From the NCBI GenBank assembly GCA_035604335.1, contig DATNIT010000074.1, positions 3,688 to 67,687 on the forward strand: a DNA stretch of 64,000 bases. The letters are read 5' to 3'. Source of the stretch: DASZHJ01 sp035604335. GTDB taxonomy: Bacteria > Pseudomonadota > Alphaproteobacteria > ATCC43930 > CGMCC-115725. Below the pieces are notes generated by a model, which did no database searches, was not told the origin of the DNA, and saw only the letters and a program-made list of their open reading frames with translations. This document shows, piece after piece, positions 26,876 to 34,933 of this stretch. The position numbers were made by a program, and so were the translations under genes. Position 1 is the stretch's first letter, and each line of letters begins with the position of its first letter.

Positions 26876-28288
26876 TCAGTCCCGCTTGCGCGAGATCACG
26901 TAGGATTCGTCGAAGAACCAGAGGCCGCCGTGCTTCTGCAGGACCGCGCGGGTCGCATCGAGGTAGCGGCGGCCGCTGATCACCTCCGCCAGGCGCTGAT
27001 CCTCGATCTGCGCCACGTAGATCGCGGCGTTCCAGGCCGCAAACAGCGTCGAGGTTCCGATCGTGTCGCTGACCTCGCTGGGCAGCGTGTGCATGTCGTA
27101 GCGGAAGATCGACCGGTTGTCGGAATAGGCGTTGAAATTGAGATCGCGGCCGGCGCTGCCCAGCTCGGCCTTGGCGATTTTCAGGAGCTCGTGCCGATCG
27201 GTCTGGAAGGGATTCTCGCCCGGCCAGATCTCCTGCACGATCTCCAGGCCGGGGTCGCGGCCGTAGGAGTGGATGGTGAGCAGCCGCCCGCCGGGCGCCA
27301 AGCTGCGCGCCAGCGGCGCGATGACCTTGCGCACCTTGAACTCCGCCGGCGCGCGGGCGCGATAGGGCTGCGAGGCGATCACGAGGTCGTAGTCGGCGCG
27401 GGTGGCGCCGCGCCGCGGCATCACGGAATCCAGCAGGAATTTGTGATCGTCCCGGTAGACCACCAGCACGACGGGCCGCTCGTAAACGGGATTGCCCGAG
27501 GTTTGGCTGACGCGGGCGCGCCAATGCTCGGCCAGGAAAGATTGCAGATCGATGATCTGCTCCTCGAAGTGATGCGCGGTATTTCCGGTCAGCGCGAGCT
27601 CGTGCCAGACCAGGCTGGTCGCGGCCGTGACCGAGTTGGGCGCGAGCCACGGCGCCTCGGAATAATAGAGGTTGGTCATCACCAGGACGGTCGCGGGATG
27701 CTCGAAGAAGCGGTCGGGCATCTTGTCCAGCGCCAACCGGACATCCTCGAGGCTGATCTCCTTGCCCACGATGTAGTGCGGCATGGTCGGGAAGCGATCG
27801 TGCATGGCGCGCATGACGCGGGAGAGCACCGTGCCGTCGCCCACCCCCGCATCGAAGACGCGCAGCGCCGGCGGCCGCGGATGCACGTTCGCGAGCTCGA
27901 GGCTCACGCGCTGCGCTACCACCCACTTCTCGCTGCAGGTGTTCACGAACAGCAGGTACTTCTGGCGATTGTCGTAGAAGCGGAAACCATTGATGGAGCC
28001 GAGGCCGCCGACGGGGCCGATGGCCGGGGCCGCGCGCGCGCGCGGCACGGCGGCCGCGCCCTCGTGGAGACCGCCGACCGTCGGCACGCCGCCGGCGCCC
28101 GTTCCGGGCGTGCCCCTGGCGATGAAGGCCTGGATGCGGTCGAAGGTGTCGGTCGTGATGCGTCCGCCGTCGCGCAGCCGGCGCACCAGCTTGCCGTCAT
28201 TGATCGCGAGCCGCCCGAAGGTGGACTCCGCCAGATCCGCCCGGCGGCAGTATTCGGAGATCTCGCGCAGCAGCGTTTCCGGATCCAT
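26876..28288 (-). CDS. SAM-dependent methyltransferase-like protein with HTH-like N-terminus
   Basis: 470 residues. Residues 1-58 contain ESTFGRLAINDGKLVRRL and an ITTDTFDRIQAFI helix, resembling a repressor-type helix-turn-helix segment found at the head of several alphaproteobacterial proteins. After a glycine/alanine-rich linker comes LRVFDAGVGDGTVLSRVMRA (near 142), a class I methyltransferase motif I. SLAPGGRLLTIHSYG follows near 310. Substrate not readable. Upstream lies a cluster of TGGGCA/TGCCCA boxes. It is unlike the neighbouring deacetylase in function but on the same strand, 97 bases apart. Confidence 0.75.
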   Translation of the reverse strand: MDPETLLREISEYCRRADLAESTFGRLAINDGKLVRRLRDGGRITTDTFDRIQAFIARGTPGTGAGGVPTVGGLHEGAAAVPRARAAPAIGPVGGLGSINGFRFYDNRQKYLLFVNTCSEKWVVAQRVSLELANVHPRPPALRVFDAGVGDGTVLSRVMRAMHDRFPTMPHYIVGKEISLEDVRLALDKMPDRFFEHPATVLVMTNLYYSEAPWLAPNSVTAATSLVWHELALTGNTAHHFEEQIIDLQSFLAEHWRARVSQTSGNPVYERPVVLVVYRDDHKFLLDSVMPRRGATRADYDLVIASQPYRARAPAEFKVRKVIAPLARSLAPGGRLLTIHSYGRDPGLEIVQEIWPGENPFQTDRHELLKIAKAELGSAGRDLNFNAYSDNRSIFRYDMHTLPSEVSDTIGTSTLFAAWNAAIYVAQIEDQRLAEVISGRRYLDATRAVLQKHGGLWFFDESYVISRKRD

Positions 28289-28396
28289 GGCAGACGATCC
28301 AAGGCTCGATCATTGGGGTCGACTGTTCAGAATTCGAGCACTGCCGGTCGGCCGCGTCAATTCCTTCATCTCCCATGCGTAGAGTGGGCTGATTGG

Positions 28397-28525
28397 TGGG
28401 CAATATTCAAATTCCGCCAAAATCCGCGCCCTTTCGGGCACACTGCCCACGATAGAGAAACTCAAGTCACCCTTTCAGAGGCATATTGCCCATGGTGATG
28501 GGCGGTTTCCCACCATCGTGGGCAA
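28397..28525. promoter_or_regulatory. Cluster of TGGGCA/TGCCCA inverted boxes
   Basis: Half-sites occur at 28397-28402, 28436-28440, 28444-28449, 28487-28492, 28498-28503 and 28519-28524. GGGCACACTGCCC (28436-28448) is a perfect 13-bp dyad. TGGGCAATAT (28397-28406) pairs exactly with ATATTGCCCA (28483-28492), and TGCCCACGAT (28444-28453) with ATCGTGGGCA (28515-28524). The block lies 110-240 bases upstream of the methyltransferase gene and just past the SDR stop. It could be an operator array or a folded 3' region. Confidence 0.45.
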
Positions 28526-28546
28526 AACCGTCCCGCTGCTCCCTTT

Positions 28547-29341
28547 TCAGCCGGCGGTGGCGCCGCCGTCGATCGGGATCACCGCGCCCGTGATAAAGCT
28601 CGAGGCGGGCGAGGCCAGCAGGAGCGCGAGGCCCTTGAGCTCGTCGGGTCGCGCGAGGCGCCCGAGGGGAACGATGTCCACGAACTTTTGCACGGTCTCG
28701 GGCTCCCGGTGGAGGCGCCCGCCGCCGATGTTGGTCAGGAACGGGCCCGGAGCGATGGCGTTGACCAGGACGTTGTAGGGCGCGAGCTCGAGGGCCGCCT
28801 GGCGCACGAGGTTGTTCACCGCGGCCTTGGTGGCCGCGTAGGCGTATCCGACCATGCGCTCGGCCCGGATCCCGCCGATCGACGAGGTCACGATGATGCG
28901 GCCGCTGCGCTGCGCCTTCATGCGCTCCGCCGCCACCTGAAGCGTGACGAACACGCTGGTCAAGTTGACCTGCAGGACCTGCTGCCACCTCGTCATGTCG
29001 ACCGCGTCGATCTCGCCCTCGGGCCGCTGAAAGCCCGGACCCGCGCTGATGCCAGCGTTGGCGAAGACGACGTCGAGCCGGCCGTGCTTCTCCGCGGTGG
29101 CATTGATCGCCGCGCGCAGCCGCGCCGTCTCTCCGACGTCGAGCACGGTCGCTTCCACCGCGTGCCCCGCCTCGGCGAGGCGCGCCGCCGCCGCATCGAG
29201 GCCGACCGCATCGATGTCGAGCATCGCCACGACAGCGCCGTTCTCCGCCATCACCTCGGCCATCGCGAGCCCGAGGCCGCTCGCCGCACCGGTCACGACG
29301 GTGACGCGGCCGCGGACGTCGAAGAGCGCGTCGGCTCGCAT
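28547..29341 (-). CDS. SDR family oxidoreductase
   Basis: 264 residues. TGAASGLGLAMAE binds the cofactor (near 15), FANAGIS lies near 90, the catalytic serine is in VTSSIGG and the YAATK pair follows (near 160). The C-terminal SSFITGAVIPIDGG is typical of classical SDRs. The acidic MLDIDAVG segment after beta-2 favours NAD. It begins 29 bases after the MFS gene and is probably in its operon, so it may oxidise or reduce what that permease imports. Confidence 0.92.
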   Translation of the reverse strand: MRADALFDVRGRVTVVTGAASGLGLAMAEVMAENGAVVAMLDIDAVGLDAAAARLAEAGHAVEATVLDVGETARLRAAINATAEKHGRLDVVFANAGISAGPGFQRPEGEIDAVDMTRWQQVLQVNLTSVFVTLQVAAERMKAQRSGRIIVTSSIGGIRAERMVGYAYAATKAAVNNLVRQAALELAPYNVLVNAIAPGPFLTNIGGGRLHREPETVQKFVDIVPLGRLARPDELKGLALLLASPASSFITGAVIPIDGGATAG

Positions 29342-29370
29342 TTGATGCTCGCTTCCCGCCTGGCCGCGCC

Positions 29371-30753
29371 TCAACCGGCTCCGGGAGCCGGGCTCTCCGT
29401 CAGGCGCGGCTCTAACTCAACCGAAGGCGCGCTGGCGTGATAGATCCGCGCCATCATGATGCTCGCGATCGTGCCGAGCCCCAGCGGGATCAAGAGCAGC
29501 AAGAAGATCTGATAGAGCGGCAGCTGCATCGCGATGAGATAGCCGCCGATGACCGGCCCGGCGATGGAGCCGAAGCGGCCGATGCCGAACGCCCAGCCCG
29601 AGCCGTTGGATCGGATCGCCGTCGGATAGAGGATCGCCGAGGTGGCGTTCAGGCCGAACTGCAGGCCCAGGAGACAGAACCCCGCCAGGAACACGATCAG
29701 CATCAGCAGCGGGATCGAGCCGGTCACGAAACCGATCGATCCCACGATGGGCAACGACGCCGCGAACAGCAGCGCGACCGGCATCAGACCCTGCTTGTTG
29801 AGCGGCAAGCTCAAGAGCAGGCCGCCGATCGTGCCTCCCAGCTGGAACAGGGATGTCGCGATCTGAGCGCTGGCCGGCGAGACGCTGGCGCTGCTCAGCA
29901 CCGTCGGCATCCAGCTGTTGGAGAAATAGAACGCCATCTGATTGCACATGAACAGGATCCACAGCAGGGGCGTCAGATATCTGAGCCCGCCGCCAAACAG
30001 ATGCTTGAGCGGGAAACCGCTGAAGACTTGCTCCTCGCGGACGATGAACCGCGTCTCGGGACCGACCGCGAGCCCGGGAGAGAGACGTCGGGCGAGAGCC
30101 GCGATCTGCGCCCGATCCTGCGTCTTCAGCACCAGGAACTTGATCGATTCGGGAAGCCAAAGCTGCACCGCGACGCAGATCGCGATCGGCAGCACGCCGC
30201 CCAGGAAGAACAGCACCTGCCAGCCATAGGACGGGACGAGCCATACCGAGGCAATGCCCGGCAGCACACCCCCGAACGTGACGCCGGTGAACATCAGGAT
30301 GATCATGGTGGCGCGCACGCGCTTCGGCGCGAACTCGGCGTTGAGCGCGATGATGTTGGGAAAGATGCCGCCGATACCGATGCCCGCCAGAAAGCGCAGA
30401 ACGAGAAGATCGCTGATCGCGCCCGCCCTCGTCGCGGCGAGCGTGAAGATGCCGAAAACGAGGCATGAGCCGATGATGGCCTTCTTGCGGCCGAAGCGGT
30501 CTCCGATGTAGCCGAAGAAGGGCGCACCGAACAGAATCCCGACCAGGCTCGCGCTCAGCATCCAGCCGACCGGCCGCATGTCCGTGATGTTCCATGCACT
30601 CTTCAGGCTGGGCAGAGCAACCGCAGCCGCGATGATGTCGTAGCCGTCGAGCAGCGCGACGAAGAACGACAGGATGACGAGCTGCGCGTTGAACGCGTTC
30701 ATCTTGCGCTCGTCGATGAGCCGCGAGACGTCGATCGTGCTCGATTGAGCCAT
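29371..30753 (-). CDS. MFS transporter, AAHS-type (aromatic acid:H+ symporter) family
   Basis: 460 residues with 12 helices. The first helix carries the AAHS signature DGYDIIAAAVALPSL, in which acidic residues are needed for aromatic acid uptake in PcaK and BenK. GYIGDRFGRKKAIIG is the MFS loop 2-3 motif. GGAGG lies five bases before the ATG at 30753; the longer frame to 31008 lacks support. With the following SDR it forms a two-gene operon, perhaps for import and oxidation of an aromatic acid (inference). Confidence 0.9.
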   Translation of the reverse strand: MAQSSTIDVSRLIDERKMNAFNAQLVILSFFVALLDGYDIIAAAVALPSLKSAWNITDMRPVGWMLSASLVGILFGAPFFGYIGDRFGRKKAIIGSCLVFGIFTLAATRAGAISDLLVLRFLAGIGIGGIFPNIIALNAEFAPKRVRATMIILMFTGVTFGGVLPGIASVWLVPSYGWQVLFFLGGVLPIAICVAVQLWLPESIKFLVLKTQDRAQIAALARRLSPGLAVGPETRFIVREEQVFSGFPLKHLFGGGLRYLTPLLWILFMCNQMAFYFSNSWMPTVLSSASVSPASAQIATSLFQLGGTIGGLLLSLPLNKQGLMPVALLFAASLPIVGSIGFVTGSIPLLMLIVFLAGFCLLGLQFGLNATSAILYPTAIRSNGSGWAFGIGRFGSIAGPVIGGYLIAMQLPLYQIFLLLLIPLGLGTIASIMMARIYHASAPSVELEPRLTESPAPGAG

Positions 30754-31025
30754 GATGCCTCCCCGATGCCGCCGGCGTCCGCGAGCGCCGGCGATTATTC
30801 GGCGGCCTCTGAGTTGCCGCCACGTGTCGTCATCCTGCCATGGCCGGACCGACAGTGCCAAGAAAGCGCCTCGCCGGTGCGCCCGCTTACCGGCCCGCGT
30901 GATGGGCCGGACCGTGGAACTGATCCCACCCGACGCGGCAGTCGCGGCCTTGAAGCGCACTCGCGCCCATGCCAATAAGCGGCGGCGCCCGCAAACGGGC
31001 GGAGGCACAGGTCAAGGAGACGCGG

Positions 31026-32204
31026 ATGACGGGGAGCGCCGGCCGAATCCTCACCACGCATGCCGGCAGCTTGCCGCGCTCGGAGGCGTTGCGCGCTTTG
31101 GTCTTTGCCCGGGCCGACGGCAAGCCCTACGACAAGCAGCGGCTCGCGAGCGAGCTACGCACCGGCGTGCACGATGTCATACGCCGGCAAGTCGCCTGCG
31201 GACTCGACAGCGTCAACGATGGCGAGCTCGGCAAGACCAATTTCACGAATTACGTCCGCGAGCGGCTCGCGGGATTCGAGTCGCGCCCGTCCGAGTCGGG
31301 CAAGGGGCCGCCGCCGCTCAGCATCGCCGGCCGGGATCTGCAGAAATTCCCGGAGTACTTCGCGGCGGGCGGCCGCGGCTTCGGCGGCTTCGCGGGCTCG
31401 GGCCCGAGCCGCTCTCAAGTCTATTGCGTGGCGCCGCTCAAATACGTTGGGCACGAGGCGCTCAAGGAGGAGCTCGCGACCTTCAAGGCGGCGCTCGCGG
31501 GCGTCGCGGTCGCCGAGGCGTTCCTGCCCGCCAACACGCCCGGCACCATCGAGCACTGGCTCCGCAACGAGTACTACCCGAGCGACGAGGCGTTCCTGCA
31601 GGGCATCGCCGAGGCCATGCGCGAGGAGTACCAGGCGATCGTGGAGGCCGGATTCCTCCTGCAGATCGACGACCCCGACCTGCCCGACGGCTGGCAGATG
31701 TATCCGGAGATGAGCGTCGCCGAGTATCGGCGCTACGCGGAATTGCGGGTCGACGCGCTCAATCATGCGCTCCGCGGCATACCGCGCGAGAAGATCCGGC
31801 TGCATGTCTGCTGGGGCAGCTTTCACGGACCGCATCAGAGCGACATTCCGCTCCGCGACATCGTCGACGTCATCTTCAAGGTGCGGGCCGGCAGTTATTC
31901 GATCGAGGCGTCCAACCCGCGCCATGAGCACGAGTGGCGGGTGTTCGAGGAGGTGGCCCTGCCCGAGGGCGCGGTGCTGATCCCCGGCGTCGTCGGGCAC
32001 TGCACCGACTTCATCGAGCATCCAGAGCTGGTGGCGGAGCGTCTGGTTCGCTATGCCAAGCTGGTCGGGCGCGAGAGGATCATGGCCGGCACCGACTGCG
32101 GCCTGGGGCCCCGGGTCGGCCACGCCAAGATCGCCTGGGCGAAGCTCGAGGCCCTGGTCGAGGGTGCCCGCCTCGCCTCGAAGGAGCTTTGGGGGCGCGC
32201 CTGA
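31026..32204 (+). CDS. MetE-like (cobalamin-independent methionine synthase C-terminal) methyltransferase family protein
   Basis: 392 residues, covering only the catalytic MetE C-terminal barrel. Zinc ligands are visible as HVCWGS (near 259), the glutamate in SIEASNPRHEHEW and the cysteine in GTDCGLG. ILTTHAGSLPRSE opens the fold. Such short homologues are not full methionine synthases and can demethylate other substrates. AAGGAG precedes the ATG at 31026. It is divergent from the AAHS operon; a link to methoxylated aromatics is speculative. Confidence 0.88.
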   Translation: MTGSAGRILTTHAGSLPRSEALRALVFARADGKPYDKQRLASELRTGVHDVIRRQVACGLDSVNDGELGKTNFTNYVRERLAGFESRPSESGKGPPPLSIAGRDLQKFPEYFAAGGRGFGGFAGSGPSRSQVYCVAPLKYVGHEALKEELATFKAALAGVAVAEAFLPANTPGTIEHWLRNEYYPSDEAFLQGIAEAMREEYQAIVEAGFLLQIDDPDLPDGWQMYPEMSVAEYRRYAELRVDALNHALRGIPREKIRLHVCWGSFHGPHQSDIPLRDIVDVIFKVRAGSYSIEASNPRHEHEWRVFEEVALPEGAVLIPGVVGHCTDFIEHPELVAERLVRYAKLVGRERIMAGTDCGLGPRVGHAKIAWAKLEALVEGARLASKELWGRA

Positions 32205-32278
32205 TCGGGTGGTGTGCCGAACTGTCATCGAGTTGCGATAGGCTCCCGCGACCACAACAGGGGAGCAACCTCGCCGCC

Positions 32279-33886
32279 ATGACCACAGAGGACACCGGAT
32301 TCAATCTCGAACTCAGTCGTCGCAAGCTGCTCGCGGCCGCAGGCATCGGCGGCGGGGCCGTGGTGGCGACGTCCCTCATTGGAATCGGAGACGCCGGAGA
32401 CGCCGAGGCCGCAGCCTCCTCGCGCCGACCGCCCGATCCGGTGGCGACGCCTCCGGTCGCCGGACTGCATCTGCAGTTCGGCGCGGATGCATCGTCGGAG
32501 ATGGTGGTGTCCTGGCACACGCTGCAACCCGCTCGCAATCCCCGGGTCATGCTCGGGAGTCTCGACGGCAAGCTCGAGAAAACGGTCGAGGCCAAGGGGA
32601 CCAGCTACACCGATGCAAAGTCCGGCCAGGTCGTCTACGCCTATCATGCGAAGCTCGGCCGGCTGCGAGCCGACTCGGCCTATCTGTACGGCGCGCTGCA
32701 CGACGGCGCCGAGCCGGAATTCGCTACGTTCCGCACCTCCCCGCGGGGTCGCGCTCCCTTCACGTTCACCAGCTTCGGCGATCAGGGCACGCCGACCCTG
32801 GGCAAGAAGTATGTGCCGCCCGCGGGCGTGACGATCCCGAATCCCCCCTATGTGAACGACAATCTCGGTTCGCCGGCGGCGAGCGATACCACGCTCGGCG
32901 TGGAGCGGCTGCAGCCCTTGTTCCACCTGCTCAACGGCGATCTCTGCTACGCCAATATCGCCGACGACCGCGTCCGCACCTGGTGGGATTTCTGGGCGAA
33001 CAACAGCCGCAGCGCCCGCAACCGTCCCTGGATGCCCGCGGCTGGCAACCACGAGAACGAGCTGGGCAACGGGCCGATCGGGTATCAGGCCTATCAGACC
33101 TACTTCTCGCTGCCGCCGCAGGCTGGCCAGACGGATGTGACGCGTGGGCTTTGGTATGCCTTCACCGCCGGCGCGGTGCGCGTGATCAGCATTGCCAATG
33201 ACGACGTCATTTACCAGGACGGCGGCAACACCTACGTCCGGGGCTATTCGTCAGGCGCTCAGAAAGCCTGGCTAGAAAAGGAATTGGCCGCCGCGCGCAG
33301 GGATCACGATGTCGACTGGGTCGTGGTGTGCATGCATCAGGTCGCGATCTCGACGGCCGACAAGTTCAATGGCGCGGACCTTGGGATCCGCGAGGAATGG
33401 GTGCCGTTGTTCGACAGATACGGCGTCGACCTCGTCGTGTGCGGGCACGAGCACCACTACGAGCGCTCGCACCCGATCCGCGGCCGGGAATCGAACCCCA
33501 CCTTGACGCCGGTCGCCGCGGCGACCGCCACCGACGTGATCGACACCAGCAAGGGAACTGTGCACATGGTTATCGGGGGCGGTGGGACGTCCGTACCGTC
33601 GAATCAGCTGTTCTTCGACCCGCCGCAGTGTCGGGTGATCACCTCCGTCGGCGAAGTCGACCCGGCGACAGGCAAGCGGCCGCCGGTCTACGTGACGGAG
33701 CAGGCGCCCTGGTCGGCGGTGCGAAACGCTGCGCATTCCTACGGCTTCGCGGCATTCGCCGTCGATCCCGGGCCGCATCGCGGCGGCATCACCACGATCA
33801 AGGTCACCTATTACGACGTGGTGGGGCCGGACGGCCGGCTGGCCCCGTTCGAAACCTTCACGCTGCGCCGCCCCCGCCGCGACTAG
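32279..33886 (+). CDS. Tat-exported purple acid phosphatase-like metallophosphoesterase
   Basis: 535 residues. A twin-arginine signal (LSRRKLLAAAGIGGGAVVA, cleavage near DAEAAA) sends it folded to the periplasm. An N-terminal fibronectin-like domain (HLQFGADASSEMVVSWHT) precedes the catalytic domain with the five metal motifs: SFGDQG, NGDLCYAN, AGNHENE, VCMHQ and VCGHEHHYERSH. This is the full purple acid phosphatase set, binding a dinuclear Fe centre that hydrolyses phosphate esters. GGGGAG lies rather far (about 13 bases) before the ATG. Confidence 0.93.
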   Translation: MTTEDTGFNLELSRRKLLAAAGIGGGAVVATSLIGIGDAGDAEAAASSRRPPDPVATPPVAGLHLQFGADASSEMVVSWHTLQPARNPRVMLGSLDGKLEKTVEAKGTSYTDAKSGQVVYAYHAKLGRLRADSAYLYGALHDGAEPEFATFRTSPRGRAPFTFTSFGDQGTPTLGKKYVPPAGVTIPNPPYVNDNLGSPAASDTTLGVERLQPLFHLLNGDLCYANIADDRVRTWWDFWANNSRSARNRPWMPAAGNHENELGNGPIGYQAYQTYFSLPPQAGQTDVTRGLWYAFTAGAVRVISIANDDVIYQDGGNTYVRGYSSGAQKAWLEKELAAARRDHDVDWVVVCMHQVAISTADKFNGADLGIREEWVPLFDRYGVDLVVCGHEHHYERSHPIRGRESNPTLTPVAAATATDVIDTSKGTVHMVIGGGGTSVPSNQLFFDPPQCRVITSVGEVDPATGKRPPVYVTEQAPWSAVRNAAHSYGFAAFAVDPGPHRGGITTIKVTYYDVVGPDGRLAPFETFTLRRPRRD

Positions 33887-34058
33887 GAGTCCGCACCTGG
33901 CCGGACGGTGCGGCCGCTGGGTCCTCAGCTCAGCGGCCCCAGGCACGGCCCGTGCCTCCGCCTCGGAGGCCCGGCGAATCGCCCTTGCCCGAGCGCAGCT
34001 CTTAGGCTCACACGCGCGTCGGCTCTTGGCGCCGCATGTCTGCGCCTGCGCATGACGC

Positions 34059-34841
34059 CTAGTTTCGATAGGAATCGTCGCGGTCGTCGAGCTGACGCAG
34101 GAGTGCCGGCCACTCCAGGATGCCGTAGGGCCGCACCACGGCGGCGCTATACATATAGGTCGCGCGCTCGACCACGTCCGCCGGCAGCGCGTTGAGCTCG
34201 GTATTGCAGGCCATCGCCGCCATTTGCGCCTGGCACGACCGCTCGAGCCCGTACATCCGATTGAAGGCTTCGGGGATGCTGGGGCCCACGGAGAGCAGGC
34301 CATGGTTGCGCAGGATCATCACGTCCTGCTGGCCCAAGTCGGATGCGAGTTTCTCGCGCTCTCCGGGATCGCGCTCGGGGCCGCTGAAATCGTGATAGGC
34401 GAGCCGCGCGTAGAACCGCATGGCGGTCTGTGTGAGCGGCAAGAGACCGCATTTGAGGGACGAGACCGCCATCCCCGCGGTCGTATGAGTGTGGATCACC
34501 GACATCACATCGGCGCGCGCCCGGTAGATCGCGCTGTGGATGACGTAGCCGGCCTGCTGCAGTCCGTAATCCAGGTCGGGCTTGAGCATCACGCGGCCGT
34601 CGAGATGAACCTTCAGCAGGCTCGAGGCCGTGATCTCGCGGAAGAGCATGCCATGAGGATTGATGAGAAAATGCTCGGACTCGCCGGGCACGCGAGCGGT
34701 CGCGTGCGTGTAGATCATGTCGGACATGCCGTAGAGATCGACCAGCCGGAAGCACGCGGCGAGATCGACCCGTGCCTCCCACTCCGCCGGCGATACGGCG
34801 GCGCGGACCGGCTTGACCCTAAGCGCGGCGAGATTGCCCAT
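34059..34841 (-). CDS. Class II aldolase/adducin family protein
   Basis: 260 residues of the FucA/AraD fold. The zinc histidines are in VIHTHTTAGMAVSSL (near 120) and RNHGLLSVG, with the early YTHATARVPG and FLINPHG segments marking the phosphate-binding end. Some relatives are decarboxylases or act on sugar phosphates. GGAGG lies eight bases before the ATG at 34841. Downstream of the PKS-like gene by 92 bases on the same strand. Substrate not readable. Confidence 0.88.
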   Translation of the reverse strand: MGNLAALRVKPVRAAVSPAEWEARVDLAACFRLVDLYGMSDMIYTHATARVPGESEHFLINPHGMLFREITASSLLKVHLDGRVMLKPDLDYGLQQAGYVIHSAIYRARADVMSVIHTHTTAGMAVSSLKCGLLPLTQTAMRFYARLAYHDFSGPERDPGEREKLASDLGQQDVMILRNHGLLSVGPSIPEAFNRMYGLERSCQAQMAAMACNTELNALPADVVERATYMYSAAVVRPYGILEWPALLRQLDDRDDSYRN

Positions 34842-34933
34842 GGGCGATTCCTCCGATTGGCGAGTTCCACCCCCATGATCGCGGGGACGCGAGCGTCGAG
34901 CAAGCCCCGGAACGGATCGAGAGCGCGCGCACG

